DNA from: Paenibacillus sp. FSL M7-0420
Lineage (GTDB): Bacteria; Bacillota; Bacilli; Paenibacillales; Paenibacillaceae
DNA length: 64,000 bases
Assembly: GCF_038002345.1 (NCBI RefSeq)
Contig: NZ_JBBOCJ010000001.1
Location: 1,984,001-2,048,000 of the forward strand
Direction of reading: 5' to 3'
Shown: piece after piece, positions 35,017-44,074 of the stretch
Position numbering within the stretch: the first letter of the stretch is position 1
Layout: every line of letters starts with the position of its first letter
Notes under the pieces: model-generated
What the model saw: only the letters and a program-made list of their open reading frames with translations
The model's database searches: none
Told to the model about the DNA's origin: nothing
Made by a program: the position numbers and the translations under genes

Positions 35017-35325
35017 CTACCTGATGAAGCTTAGGCTTTTCAGCAGCAAACGGCGGGTGTAATAAAAGGATAAGAGAAGGAGGAAAGCCAGAACTAGGCT
35101 GAAGGGCAAGCTGAGAAAGACCGGGACCGAATAGGACGGGGTCAGATTCATCCCTATGGCACTGACTCCGAAGGTCCGCAGCAAGCCGGCTATCGGAGCG
35201 ATGATGGCACAGATGAGGCTCCCGGCGACCCAGACGCCCAGCACGGGCAATGCAAAGAGGATGACGAATCCTTTTGCCAGATAGTTCAGCAGTATAGGCA
35301 TTGCACCAGAAGAAGAAGATTTCAT
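35017..35325 (-). CDS. Small membrane protein
   Basis: This 102-residue protein has three hydrophobic segments: LLNYLAKGFVILFALPVLGVW, AGSLICAIIAPIAGLL and PVFLSLPFSLVLAFLLLL. It ends in basic residues (TRRLLLKSLSFIR). I chose the ATG at 35325, with GGAGGTAC in front on the minus strand, over the long upstream GTG frame that covers the bactofilin gene. It starts 18 bp after the bactofilin-like gene, so the two form an operon. Bactofilin operons often carry small membrane partners. I do not recognise the family. Confidence 0.7.
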   Translation of the reverse strand: MKSSSSGAMPILLNYLAKGFVILFALPVLGVWVAGSLICAIIAPIAGLLRTFGVSAIGMNLTPSYSVPVFLSLPFSLVLAFLLLLSFYYTRRLLLKSLSFIR

Positions 35326-35342
35326 GTCGTGTACCTCCAACG

Positions 35343-35978
35343 TTATGTATTCATCTGAATAATCTTGCCTACCTGGGAATGTGGATGAATCGTCAGCGTC
35401 TCCCGGTAACGGATCTCCCGGATGGAGCATCCCGGCCCGAGCGTAACCTTCTGTCCGCACACAAGGTCTGCCTGCGTCCGGTATAGGGTGAGGTCAGCCC
35501 CCTCAATGATCCCGCAGCGCAGCTTGCGGAAAGGGCTCAGCGGAATAGGGAGCAGCCTGGAGGAGGGCGACACGATAATATCACCTTCTGAGGTCATGTG
35601 CCTGATCTTGCACAAGGCCCCCGGCTTGATGCGGATGGTTCCCGTGCAGGACAAGCGGTCTATACGTACGCAGCCCTCAGCTTCGAATTCTTCTGCGGCA
35701 ACCTCACCCGTAACAGACAGGTATCCATTGGCTGTGATGCTCACGCCCCTGAGTTCAGGAACGCGCAGACTGCCGAAGCTGCTCAGCTCCTGCGTATTGC
35801 AAGATAACCCTATGGAGCATTCTCCTCTAAGCCTCAGGCGTGCTGTGGTCAAGCTCCCGCTGACATGCAGGTGGCCCAGCACCTCCACATGGGAGGCATC
35901 CAAATCCCCCCGGCAGATCCGGGAGCCGTTGATTTTAAGAGGTTTATTGGCCGCAGGTGTCGGGTTCAGTGCAGGCAT
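35343..35978 (-). CDS. Bactofilin-like polymer-forming protein
   Basis: This is a protein of about 211 residues. It has repeated short beta strands and glycine turns of the bactofilin (polymer-forming cytoskeletal) beta-helix: ICRGDLDASHVEVLGHLHVSG, GSLRVPELRGVSITANGYLSV, CVRIDRLSCTGTIRIK. This resembles the YhbE/YhbF-type proteins of Bacillus, which act in cell shape or motility. The start is uncertain. GTG at 35993 has no ribosome site, while ATG at 35978 has GGTGGTGA near it, and I use the latter. No membrane helix is present. It is co-transcribed with the small membrane protein downstream. Confidence 0.72.
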   Translation of the reverse strand: MPALNPTPAANKPLKINGSRICRGDLDASHVEVLGHLHVSGSLTTARLRLRGECSIGLSCNTQELSSFGSLRVPELRGVSITANGYLSVTGEVAAEEFEAEGCVRIDRLSCTGTIRIKPGALCKIRHMTSEGDIIVSPSSRLLPIPLSPFRKLRCGIIEGADLTLYRTQADLVCGQKVTLGPGCSIREIRYRETLTIHPHSQVGKIIQMNT

Positions 35979-36061
35979 AGATTCAATCACCACCGTTATA
36001 TATTATTTAAGTAACTATAATATATATTAAATGAAATGCTTAATCAATATATGTTCTTTAA

Positions 36062-36095
36062 CAAAAAAACTGCACTCCCCGATGGGAAATGCAGT
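36062..36095 (-). terminator. Terminator of the marR gene
   Basis: ACTGCA...TGCAGT with inner TCCC/GGGA forms a stem. On the minus strand it is followed by seven T residues. Confidence 0.75.
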
Positions 36096-36121
36096 CTGTG
36101 CTTATAGGATAGCCGTTGATG

Positions 36122-36541
36122 CTACTGTAACATTCCGCCCATCAGCTCATCGATACTCTGCAGTGCTGCCGATATTTTGTCAAGGTCAGTCAATGCAAAG
36201 GTGTCGAAGAGAGAAAGGATGTGCTGCTTGCCTGATCCGGTGAGAACAATATTGACGACTCTGCGGTCTTCCTTCGTGCGCACTCTCTCGATGTATCCCA
36301 GATCCTCCAGCTTATCGCACATGAACGAAGCGGCTCCCGGCGTAATGACTAGTCGCTCTGAAATATCCGTAATATTAAGAGAGCCGGTGAGCTGCAGCAG
36401 GAACATCAGCATGATCTGGTTCTGCGAGAGTGACCCTTTTTTCGTAATCCGGTCTATGAACGCCTGTGACTTTTGCTGCACGCTGGCCATATGCTCCATG
36501 ACGGTATAGACGGCTTGCTCTTTCTCAGCTTCTTTGCTCAT
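36122..36541 (-). CDS. MarR family transcriptional regulator
   Basis: This is a 139-residue regulator with the MarR winged helix (LNITDISERLVITPGAASFMCDKLEDLGYIERVRTKEDRRVV carries the recognition helix and wing) and flanking dimer helices. I chose the ATG at 36541, with TGGAGTG in front, over a much longer upstream frame that begins in an AT-rich non-coding stretch. The promoter region just upstream holds AT-rich dyads around TTACGTAA (36563-36570), a plausible self-operator. No partner gene is adjacent on the same strand, so targets and ligand are unknown. Confidence 0.85.
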   Translation of the reverse strand: MSKEAEKEQAVYTVMEHMASVQQKSQAFIDRITKKGSLSQNQIMLMFLLQLTGSLNITDISERLVITPGAASFMCDKLEDLGYIERVRTKEDRRVVNIVLTGSGKQHILSLFDTFALTDLDKISAALQSIDELMGGMLQ

Positions 36542-36735
36542 GGAAACACTCCAATATAGTATATTACGTAAAATATATAGATTGTATATCTTTCTTGTCA
36601 AGTAAAGGAAGAGCATAGTTCCTAAGGAGCAGCCGTAAGTTAAGGGGAGAACTGCTTCAACCATACCCCTACAGTATTTCGGGCAAAAATTGAATGAAAA
36701 GAATAAAATGGATATAAAACGCTTTCGGTTATAGA

Positions 36736-36776
36736 TTTGTCGAAAAAACTCTAAACTTTGTCGAATTTTTTGTCGA
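36736..36776 (+). promoter_or_regulatory. Three Spo0A-box-like sites upstream of abrB
   Basis: TTTGTCGA occurs at 36736-36743, 36757-36764 and 36769-36776. The first two continue to TTTGTCGAA, the Spo0A box consensus known from Bacillus. They lie 28-68 bp upstream of the -35 box. In Bacillus subtilis the abrB boxes lie downstream of the promoters, so the layout differs. Confidence 0.65.
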
Positions 36777-36803
36777 TAAATATCAAAAGATGTAGAAATA
36801 AAA

Positions 36804-36832
36804 TTGACAGGAAAGAAATAGCACTTTACAAT
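36804..36832 (+). promoter_or_regulatory. SigA-type promoter of abrB
   Basis: TTGACA and TACAAT are 17 bp apart. This is the best consensus promoter in the window. The leader would be about 88 bases. The rest of 36542-36926 is AT-rich and holds nothing else recognised beyond the 0A boxes. Confidence 0.8.
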
Positions 36833-36926
36833 GCAATTATAGAGTAATCATTTCTACTTATTAGAAGCTTTGATAGCTTTTAACACCGAATGATGATCCA
36901 AGTGTTATTTCAAGGGAGGATGCATA

Positions 36927-37184
36927 ATGATGAAAGCAACTGGCATAGTAAGAAAAGTAGATGAACTGGGACGTATTGTGATTCCGATTGAGCTGCGCAG
37001 AACAATGGGAATTGACATAAAGGATCCGCTCGAAATTTTTGTGGACGGCGAAAAGATCATTCTCAGAAAATATGAACCTACTTGCATCTTCTCCGGAAGT
37101 TCCGAGAACCTGATCAACTTCAAGGGTAAAATGGTCAGCAAAGATGTTCTTGATGAACTGATCTCAAGCTTCGACAACGTATAA
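36927..37184 (+). CDS. abrB: AbrB family transition-state regulator
   Basis: This 85-residue protein has the AbrB swapped-hairpin DNA-binding domain at residues 1-50 (ATGIVRKVDELGRIVIPIEL and DPLEIFVDGEKIILRKY). The C-terminal oligomerisation region is of usual length. In Bacillus, AbrB represses sporulation, competence and antibiotic genes in growing cells and is itself repressed by Spo0A-P. The start codon is ATG 36927 or the next ATG, with AGGGAGGA in front. A consensus promoter and three 0A-like boxes upstream suggest the same circuit operates here, possibly with different geometry. A strong terminator follows. Confidence 0.9.
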   Translation: MMKATGIVRKVDELGRIVIPIELRRTMGIDIKDPLEIFVDGEKIILRKYEPTCIFSGSSENLINFKGKMVSKDVLDELISSFDNV

Positions 37185-37219
37185 TTTAAGATTCTGAGGC
37201 AGCAGGCAGTATGAACAGA

Positions 37220-37267
37220 AGGGATCGCAGTGTAAGCACTCCATGTGTTTGCACTGCGGTCCCTTTC
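37220..37267 (+). terminator. Terminator of abrB
   Basis: AGGGATCGCAGTG and CACTGCGGTCCCT form a long stem, followed by TTCTGT. Confidence 0.7.
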
Positions 37268-37356
37268 TGTAATTAGGGGTTCGTAGACAACATCTGCTGC
37301 TTCCTATATCATTAGGGCGTGTGACCGAAGAACAATTGGAAGGGATGATTCACCTC

Positions 37357-38085
37357 ATGAGCAACGAAGAACAGACACAGGCGGGGAACAGACCGCTGCC
37401 GAACTTAAACCAGCCGGAAGCCATCGTATTTGATATGGATGGTACGCTGTTCCAGACAGAAAGCCTGTTATTGCCCGCCTATCATAAAATGTTTGATATC
37501 CTGCGGGAAGAAGGCCTGCATTCCGGCCCGACTCCGCCGGAGGAGCGCATCCTGGGCAGTCTAGGCATGCTGCTTGCGGATATCTGGAAGAACGTAATGC
37601 CGGAAGCGGATGAGGCGGTACACCGCCGGGCGGATGAACTGCTCCTGCAGCTTGAGATTGAGGGGCTGGAGGCCGGAGGGACGGTACTGTACCCTAAGGT
37701 AGTCGAGACGCTGAGTGCGCTTCACGCACGCGGAGTGAAGCTGTTCGTCGCCAGCAACGGGCTGGAGGATTATATCCATAGCATCGTAGTCGTACACGAG
37801 CTGAAGGACCTGTTCGAGGGGCTGTACAGCGCGGGCGGCTCGGGCACGGCAACGAAGACCGAGCTGCTCGGCCTTCTGCTGGACAATCACAAGATCGGCA
37901 GTGCCTGGATGGTCGGGGACCGTTCCTCCGATGTACAGGCGGGCAAGGGCAACGGACAGACCGTGATCGGTTGCGCCTACGCCGGCTTCGGACGGCAGGA
38001 TGAGCTGAAGGGCTCGGATGTCATTATCTCATCATTCGATGAATTGATTGCGCTGTATGATAACAGCACAGCGCAAAGCCTGTAA
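37357..38085 (+). CDS. HAD family phosphatase (phosphoglycolate phosphatase-like)
   Basis: This is a 242-residue protein with the HAD motifs. Motif I is FDMDGTLF (nucleophile and acid/base Asp), motif II is VASNG, and motif IV is GDRSSDVQAG. The helical cap falls between motifs I and II, as in beta-phosphoglucomutase and phosphoglycolate phosphatase types. The start is uncertain. GTG 37321 has no ribosome site, ATG 37345 follows GGAAGGG directly, and ATG 37357 follows it at 12 bases; I list the last. The substrate is probably a small sugar or organic phosphate. It is followed by a terminator and stands alone. Confidence 0.85.
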   Translation: MSNEEQTQAGNRPLPNLNQPEAIVFDMDGTLFQTESLLLPAYHKMFDILREEGLHSGPTPPEERILGSLGMLLADIWKNVMPEADEAVHRRADELLLQLEIEGLEAGGTVLYPKVVETLSALHARGVKLFVASNGLEDYIHSIVVVHELKDLFEGLYSAGGSGTATKTELLGLLLDNHKIGSAWMVGDRSSDVQAGKGNGQTVIGCAYAGFGRQDELKGSDVIISSFDELIALYDNSTAQSL

Positions 38086-38127
38086 TCAGCCAGGCCAGAA
38101 GCGGGCTGTGTATATACAAGCAAGCAG

Positions 38128-38176
38128 AACCGGATGTCATTTCAGCCGTACTACAGGCGTGAAGGGCATCCGGTTT
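38128..38176 (+). terminator. Terminator of the HAD gene
   Basis: AACCGGATG and CATCCGGTT form a 9-bp stem around a long loop, followed by TTATATCTT. Confidence 0.6.
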
Positions 38177-38355
38177 TATATCTTGCGGAGCGGAAGCGGA
38201 TACATCTCGAAATTTCATACCTTTTCTCGAATGAGGACCGTTTCATTGCAGGTGCTCAAATTTTATACTGGTACTGTAAGCGTTTCACCAGGAATGAGCC
38301 TCAGAAGCTTGGCGAAGCGCAGCGGCGGCCAGATACTGTATTTGGAGGGATAGGG

Positions 38356-39096
38356 TTGCACAAGCTGTTTCTGGTTGAGGATGAAGCCCTGATCCGTACG
38401 GGCCTCAAGCATTTGATTGAGGAGGTCATCGGCGGCTTTCAGGTGGTGGGTGAGGCAGAGAACGGAAGACTTGCACTGGAGGCACTCAAGAGTGTGAAGC
38501 CTGATGTCCTGATCTCGGATATACGGATGAATGAAATGAACGGGCTGGAGATGATCCGGCGGGTCCGTGACCAGTACCCTGAATTGTATATCCTGATTCT
38601 GAGCGGGTATGCCGATTTCGAATATGCAAAGCAGGCCATCAAATACGGCATCAGCGATTATCTCCTGAAGCCGGTTGACCGCACGGAGCTGGCCCAGGCC
38701 TTAGGGGAGTTCAAGCGCAAGCATGGAGCCTGGAATGCTCTGCCGGGCCAGCCGGAAGAGGGGGAGACCGACCAGAAGGGCAGGCAACTGATCCGCAAAG
38801 TGAAAGAACTGGTTGCCCAGCGGCTGGATCAGGAAATTTCGCTGCAATATATGGCGGAGCAGGTGCATCTGAATCATCAGTACCTGTCGGTGCTGTTCAA
38901 GACGGAGACCGGACAGAACTTCACGGATTATGTCTCCCGGTGCCGGATGAACCGGGCCAAGCAGCTGCTGAAGGAGACGAATCTCAAAATCTATGAGGTT
39001 GCCAAATTATCCGGCTACCTAAGCTCGAAGCATTTCATGGCGGTATTCAAGGACTATACCGGCTGCACCCCAACGCAATACAGGGAGCAGCAGTAA
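38356..39096 (+). CDS. Short YesN-type response regulator (REC plus AraC)
   Basis: This is a 246-residue regulator starting at TTG 38356, with TTGGAGGGA six bases upstream. An in-frame ATG at 38134 lies inside the HAD terminator and is not used. The receiver spans residues 1-120 (D55 in ISDIRMN, Lys in LLKPVDR). The AraC domain follows almost directly (ISLQYMAEQVHLNHQYLSVLF, VAKLSGYLSSKHFMAVFKD), without the long linker of the two other YesN-type proteins of the window. No kinase gene is adjacent. The YesM-type kinase at 44862, four genes downstream on the same strand, is the likely partner. It probably controls the cluster that it heads. Confidence 0.88.
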   Translation: MHKLFLVEDEALIRTGLKHLIEEVIGGFQVVGEAENGRLALEALKSVKPDVLISDIRMNEMNGLEMIRRVRDQYPELYILILSGYADFEYAKQAIKYGISDYLLKPVDRTELAQALGEFKRKHGAWNALPGQPEEGETDQKGRQLIRKVKELVAQRLDQEISLQYMAEQVHLNHQYLSVLFKTETGQNFTDYVSRCRMNRAKQLLKETNLKIYEVAKLSGYLSSKHFMAVFKDYTGCTPTQYREQQ

Positions 39097-39134
39097 TTTA
39101 ACCGTTCACTTTAGAAGAAGAAGGAGGAGCAAGG

Positions 39135-40484
39135 ATGCGGAAATATGAAGTGGTTGTGGCGGGAGGCGGGGTGTCCGGCTCCATCGCGGCTATCGCAGCA
39201 GCAAGAGCAGGCGCCCGGACGCTGATTATCGAGGCGGGGGGGTTCCTGGGCGGGACCCTGACTGCTGCGGGCGTAGGACCGATGATGACTTTTCACGCGG
39301 GGGATAAGCAGGCTATCCAGGGAATCACCGATGAGCTGATTCAGCGGCTCCGGGCGCTCGGCAAATCGCCGGGGCATATCCCGGATGCGACGAATTACAC
39401 CTATTCGGTGACACCGTTCGATGCCGAAGCGATGAAATACGAGCTGGATCTGATGCTGCAGGAGAGCGGAGGCGAGGTGCTGTATCATACGATGCTGGCC
39501 GGTGCTGAAGTCTCCGGCAGACGCATTACATCGCTTACCTTGTGCAATAAAGCCGGGCTTAGCAGGATCTCGGCGGATGTATTCATTGATGCTACGGGGG
39601 ATGGCGATCTGGCGGCCTGGTCCGGCGTCCCGTTCACCAAAGGGCGCGAATCCGACGAGCAGTCGCAGCCGATGACCCTAAAGATGAAGATGAGGGGAGT
39701 AGACACGGAGAAGATCAAGGCGTATATCCGCGAGCACCGTGAGGACTTTCCGCGCATGAATCTGGATATTACGGTGATGGACTCGGCGGCCAGACTCTCT
39801 GTCGTCGGCTTCGACAAGCAATTCCGTGAAGCGAAGGCGCGCGGCGAGATCAGTATTCCGAGAGAGGATGTGCTATTCTTCGAGACGAGCAATCCCGGTG
39901 AGATTATCATGAATACAACGCGCATTCTCGGCAAGGACAGCACAGACCCGTGGAGCCTCAGCGAGGCCGAGATTGAAGGCCGCAAGCAGTGCCGGGAGCT
40001 GGAGCTTTTTCTGAAAAAGTATATTCCCGGGTTCGAAGATTCAGTGGTCGTCTCCACAGGCCCGTCTATCGGCGTACGCGGCTCCCGCCAGATCAAAGGA
40101 GTGTATACACTGACTGCGCAGGATATTCTCTCCGTGAAGCCCTTCGAGGATGTGATTGCCCACTCCGGGTATCCGATTGATATTCACAGCCCGGACGGCG
40201 AGGGAACGGCAACGGATCATCTGGAGTGGGGCGCGATGTACGGCATCCCTTACCGCTGTCTGATCACCAGCGAGATCGACAACCTGATCGTGGTCGGACG
40301 ATGCCTCTCGGCTACCTTTGAAGCCCAGGCGGCTGTGCGGACAACGCCAACGGTAGGGGCCATCGGGCAAGCTGGCGGTACGGCGGCAGCGCTGGCTGTC
40401 AAAGAGAGAGTACCTGTGCAGCAGGTGGATTATAAGAGCTTGCAGGAGATGCTTGTGGCCAATGGCGCTTATCTGGAGGTGTAA
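39135..40484 (+). CDS. FAD-dependent oxidoreductase (FAD_oxidored type)
   Basis: This is a 449-residue flavoprotein. The dinucleotide-binding motif is GGGVSGSIAAIAAAR at residues 10-24, with the Glu of strand 2 in LIIEAGG. FIDATGDGDLAAW is near residue 150 and an FAD-binding C-terminal motif (DNLIVVGRCLSATFEAQAA) near residue 380. Such proteins replace or accompany dehydrogenases in catabolic clusters, but the substrate cannot be predicted. GAAGGAGGAGC precedes the ATG. It is the first structural gene after the regulator, followed by a permease and a hydantoinase-like gene, which suggests uptake and breakdown of a small, perhaps cyclic, amide or organic acid. Confidence 0.85.
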   Translation: MRKYEVVVAGGGVSGSIAAIAAARAGARTLIIEAGGFLGGTLTAAGVGPMMTFHAGDKQAIQGITDELIQRLRALGKSPGHIPDATNYTYSVTPFDAEAMKYELDLMLQESGGEVLYHTMLAGAEVSGRRITSLTLCNKAGLSRISADVFIDATGDGDLAAWSGVPFTKGRESDEQSQPMTLKMKMRGVDTEKIKAYIREHREDFPRMNLDITVMDSAARLSVVGFDKQFREAKARGEISIPREDVLFFETSNPGEIIMNTTRILGKDSTDPWSLSEAEIEGRKQCRELELFLKKYIPGFEDSVVVSTGPSIGVRGSRQIKGVYTLTAQDILSVKPFEDVIAHSGYPIDIHSPDGEGTATDHLEWGAMYGIPYRCLITSEIDNLIVVGRCLSATFEAQAAVRTTPTVGAIGQAGGTAAALAVKERVPVQQVDYKSLQEMLVANGAYLEV

Positions 40485-40579
40485 ATTAATTCGTATAACA
40501 ACGATAATCAGAGTAATTGTATCAGGGAATATTCATTGATTTAGGATGTATCACTCACACGATTTTAGGAGGAATTGGT

Positions 40580-41872
40580 TTGGAAACCGTGCAAATTATC
40601 GGGATTTTACTTGTATTCATTGTGTTTGTGGGTCTGATGATGACCCGCAAGCTGACCACGCTGCTGGCTTTGCCGATGATGGCAATTCTGCTGGCGGCGA
40701 TCGCGGGTATCCCGCTCCTGTCTGATAACCCGGATACCTTCACCATCACGAAGGGTGTGCTTGCAGGTGGAGCCATGAAGCTGTCTACTGCCATCGCCGG
40801 ACTGATCTTCGGCGCCTGGTTCGGCCAGATTCTCAGCAAGGTCGGCATCACGAAGACCATTATCCGCAAGGCAGCAGAACTGGCGGGGGATAAGCCGCTG
40901 GCGATTGCCATTATCTTTTTCCTCGCCGCCTCTGTAATCTTCTCGGCTGCGAATGGCCTGGGTATGGTTATTCTGGTCGGGACCATCGCTATCCCTATTA
41001 TGCTGACAGCCGGGCTTAAGCCCTTTGTAAGCGGCCTGGTAGTATTGCTGGCCAATGCGGTCGGCGTGGTGTTCAACGTCTCCACCTGGGCGATCTATAC
41101 CGATGTGCTTAAGGTACCGACGAACACGATTGCTTCTTATTCGCTGGTCTGTGCTGTCCCGCTGATTGTGATTGCCCTGATTATGATCGTCTATTATACC
41201 CGCAAAGACGGCAAGGTCCGCCGTGCCTGGGCGATGCCGCTCAAGCCGGAATTCCAGGCTCAGGACAACAAGAATGTAAGAGCGGTTGCGCTCATCAGTC
41301 CGCTTGTTCCGGTGCTGCTCGTGTTTTTCCTGAAGGTGGATATTGTCTCGGCGGTCTTCATGGGGGCTCTGGTCACCCTGCTGCTCGCCACCCCTAAGCG
41401 TCCATTCCATGTGTTGTCGAGTGCGCTGGTAGAAGGCATTCAGGATGTAGCCGGTGCGCTGGGTCTGATGATCGGCATCGGGATGCTGCTCAGTGCGGTA
41501 ACCGCACCTCAAGTGGCTTCATTGATTCAGCCGCTGATCGAAGGCATCATTCCAACCAGTCCGCTGATGTATATTCTCATCTTCACACTGTTGTCTCCGC
41601 TGGCGATTTACCGTGGACCGCTCAACGTATGGGGACTGGGCAGCGGTATCGCGGCATTGATCGTGGCTGGTGGTATGGCCCCTGTGGCAGCGATGCTCGC
41701 ACTGCGTATTGTGAGCAATCTGCAGGCCGTCAGTGATCCGACCAACTCGCATAATGTCTGGATCGCCGATTACACGAAGACGGATATTATTGAAACGCTG
41801 CGCAAGACGCTGCCATGGATGTTCGTTGCGGTGATGATCTCGATGATTATTGCGGGAATGATTGCCTTTTAG
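40580..41872 (+). CDS. Organic acid permease (CitMHS/GntP-like, about 12 helices)
   Basis: This is a 430-residue membrane protein with 11-12 hydrophobic helices (IIGILLVFIVFVGLMM, LSTAIAGLIFGAWFGQIL and others). A conserved polar stretch lies near the C-terminus (NLQAVSDPTNSHNVWIADYTK). It looks like a secondary carrier of the ion-transporter superfamily that includes citrate-metal and gluconate symporters. The start is TTG 40580, with TAGGAGG seven bases before; a longer ATG frame from 40517 has no ribosome site. It lies between the FAD enzyme and the hydantoinase-like gene and would bring in their substrate. The exact family is uncertain. Confidence 0.78.
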   Translation: METVQIIGILLVFIVFVGLMMTRKLTTLLALPMMAILLAAIAGIPLLSDNPDTFTITKGVLAGGAMKLSTAIAGLIFGAWFGQILSKVGITKTIIRKAAELAGDKPLAIAIIFFLAASVIFSAANGLGMVILVGTIAIPIMLTAGLKPFVSGLVVLLANAVGVVFNVSTWAIYTDVLKVPTNTIASYSLVCAVPLIVIALIMIVYYTRKDGKVRRAWAMPLKPEFQAQDNKNVRAVALISPLVPVLLVFFLKVDIVSAVFMGALVTLLLATPKRPFHVLSSALVEGIQDVAGALGLMIGIGMLLSAVTAPQVASLIQPLIEGIIPTSPLMYILIFTLLSPLAIYRGPLNVWGLGSGIAALIVAGGMAPVAAMLALRIVSNLQAVSDPTNSHNVWIADYTKTDIIETLRKTLPWMFVAVMISMIIAGMIAF

Positions 41873-41914
41873 AGACTCTTAGAGACCTAAGCTTCATGGA
41901 GAGGAGAACCTGCT

Positions 41915-44059
41915 ATGAGCAATAAACAAATCAGAATCGGCATCGATGTCGGAGGAACCTTCACGGATGCCGTGGCGATAGATAACGAGACCTTTGAGGT
42001 GCTGTCCAAGGTCAAAATGCCCACCACGCACCACGATAAACGCGGGGTAGCCAGCGGGATTGTCCAGATTATCCAGCGGATTATGAGCGAGAACGGGATT
42101 CTTCCCGGCGATATCAAGTTCATCGCCCACGGGACGACGCAGGCCACCAATGCGCTGCTCGAAGGCGATGTTGCCCGTGTCGGCATCGTAGGGATGGGGA
42201 CGGGGCTGGATGCCCGCAGTGCCCGCTCGGAGACCAATGTGGCGGATATCGAATTGGCCACGGGCAAATTTCTGAAGACGTATCACAAGTTCATCGACTC
42301 CAAAGAACTTACCGCAGAAGCCATTGATGATGCCATTGATCAGCTGCTGGCCCAGGGGGCAGAGGTTATTGTAGCCTCGGAAGCTTACAGCGTCGATGAT
42401 CCGGCCAATGAGCTGAGAGTGATGGAAGCGGCGCGCAGCCGGGGCGTGTACGCCACCGGCGGACATGAAATCTCCCAGCTCTACGGGCTGAAGACCCGCA
42501 CCCGCACAGCGGTCGTCAATGCGAGCCTGATTCCGAAGATGATGGAGACGGCTAATATGACCGAGCAGGCGGTCAAAGAAGCGGGAATTACCTCCCAGCT
42601 GATGATCATGCGCTGTGACGGCGGGGTCATGAGCATCGACGAGGTGCGCAAGCGCCCGATCCTGACCATGCTGTCGGGGCTGGCGGCCGGCGTGGCTGGT
42701 GCCCTGATGTATGAGAAGATCTCGGACGGCATCTTCTTCGAGGTCGGAGGCACCAGTGTAGATATTTCTGTGATCAAGAACGGAAAGGTCATGATTGAGA
42801 ACGCCCAGGTCGGCGGGCACAAGACGTATCTGCGCTCGCTGGATGTGCGGACGCTGGCCGTTGCCGGGGGCAGCATGATCCAGATCGGCGGGGGCAAGAT
42901 TACGGATGTCGGACCACGCAGTGCGCATATTGCCGGACTGGAATACGAATGCTTCACCGGCAAGGAGAATCTGGAGCAGCCGTCTATCGGCCTTGTCCGT
43001 CCGCGCGAGGGAGACCCGGATTATGTCACGGTCCGCAGCGCCGGAGGACAGGAATATGCACTGACACTGGCGGGAGCGGCGAATCTGCTGAACCATGTGC
43101 CGGAGACGGATTATGCGCGCGGGAATCTGGAGAGCACCCGGATCGCCTGGCAGGCACTGGGTTCCCATCTCGGGATGTCAGCGGAAGAGGCGGCCAAGGC
43201 AGCGATGGATATTGCCACCCGTAAGGTAATGGCTGTGGTAAACCAGATGATCAGCGATTATGAGCTGGACACCGGCTTCATTACGCTGGTGGGCGGCGGC
43301 GGAAGCGGAGCGGTTCTGGTCCCGGCCATGGCGGCGAAGGAGGGCTTCAAGCACCAGATTGCGAATAACGCACCGTATATCTCCACGATTGGCGTCGGAA
43401 TGGCCATGGTCCGCGAGCAGATCGAGAAGACCGTCGTGGGTGCCACCGAGCATGACATCAAGCTGATCCGGGCAGAGATTATGGAGAAGATCGTCCAGTC
43501 AGGGGCGAATGAAGCCACAGTCGATGTCACGATCGAGATTGACTCCCAGCGCAATATTCTGCGGGCGATCGCCACCGGCTCCACCGAGCTGCGCTCGAAG
43601 GATCTGGCCAGCCGTGAGGTGCCGGTGAACGAGCTGATGCAGACGGCAGCGGAGGCGCTGGGACAGCCCGCGGACAAGACGGAGCTGAAGGCGGCCTCCG
43701 GCAGATGGTATCTGTTCGAATCCAGCGAGATTAAGAAGTCGATGTTCGGGCTGGTGAAGAAGAAGCTCAGCCATGTCGGTGTGCTGGACCGCGAGGGTGT
43801 GGTGCGCTTCAAGAAGAGCAATGCGTATCATCTGGCTTTTTTGAAGAAGAATATGGCCGACCGGTTCGCCTCCTTCCTGGAGGAGAATACGATCTATTCG
43901 GACGCCAATGCCACGATCCCCAAGACCTTCATCTTCTATAAGGAAAAAATGCTCGATCTGACCGGGATGCAGACCAAGGAGCAGCTGTTCTCCATTCTTG
44001 AAGTGGAGACGCAATTGCTTGAGGACAACAGCGAATTGCTCGCCGTCGTCTATCAGTAG
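41915..44059 (+). CDS. Hydantoinase/oxoprolinase family protein (HyuA-like)
   Basis: This is a 714-residue protein. The N-terminal actin-like nucleotide site is GIDVGGTFTDAVAID at residues 8-22, IAHGTTQATNALLEG follows, and a second site is EVGGTSVDISVI near residue 275 and GGGGSGAVLVP near residue 455. This is the A-subunit architecture of ATP-dependent hydantoinases and 5-oxoprolinases, which open cyclic amide rings. No HyuB-type gene lies beside it, so either the B-subunit is elsewhere or the protein works alone. AGAGGAGAAC precedes the ATG. The neighbours (permease, FAD enzyme, HExxH protein) suggest a catabolic route for a cyclic amide or related compound. Confidence 0.88.
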   Translation: MSNKQIRIGIDVGGTFTDAVAIDNETFEVLSKVKMPTTHHDKRGVASGIVQIIQRIMSENGILPGDIKFIAHGTTQATNALLEGDVARVGIVGMGTGLDARSARSETNVADIELATGKFLKTYHKFIDSKELTAEAIDDAIDQLLAQGAEVIVASEAYSVDDPANELRVMEAARSRGVYATGGHEISQLYGLKTRTRTAVVNASLIPKMMETANMTEQAVKEAGITSQLMIMRCDGGVMSIDEVRKRPILTMLSGLAAGVAGALMYEKISDGIFFEVGGTSVDISVIKNGKVMIENAQVGGHKTYLRSLDVRTLAVAGGSMIQIGGGKITDVGPRSAHIAGLEYECFTGKENLEQPSIGLVRPREGDPDYVTVRSAGGQEYALTLAGAANLLNHVPETDYARGNLESTRIAWQALGSHLGMSAEEAAKAAMDIATRKVMAVVNQMISDYELDTGFITLVGGGGSGAVLVPAMAAKEGFKHQIANNAPYISTIGVGMAMVREQIEKTVVGATEHDIKLIRAEIMEKIVQSGANEATVDVTIEIDSQRNILRAIATGSTELRSKDLASREVPVNELMQTAAEALGQPADKTELKAASGRWYLFESSEIKKSMFGLVKKKLSHVGVLDREGVVRFKKSNAYHLAFLKKNMADRFASFLEENTIYSDANATIPKTFIFYKEKMLDLTGMQTKEQLFSILEVETQLLEDNSELLAVVYQ

Positions 44060-44074
44060 GAGGTGGACAGGAGG

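Noticed and set aside
38134-38355. N-terminal extension of the short YesN-type regulator
   Set aside because: It lies over the HAD terminator and promoter region. The receiver begins at the TTG 38356, which has a good ribosome site.
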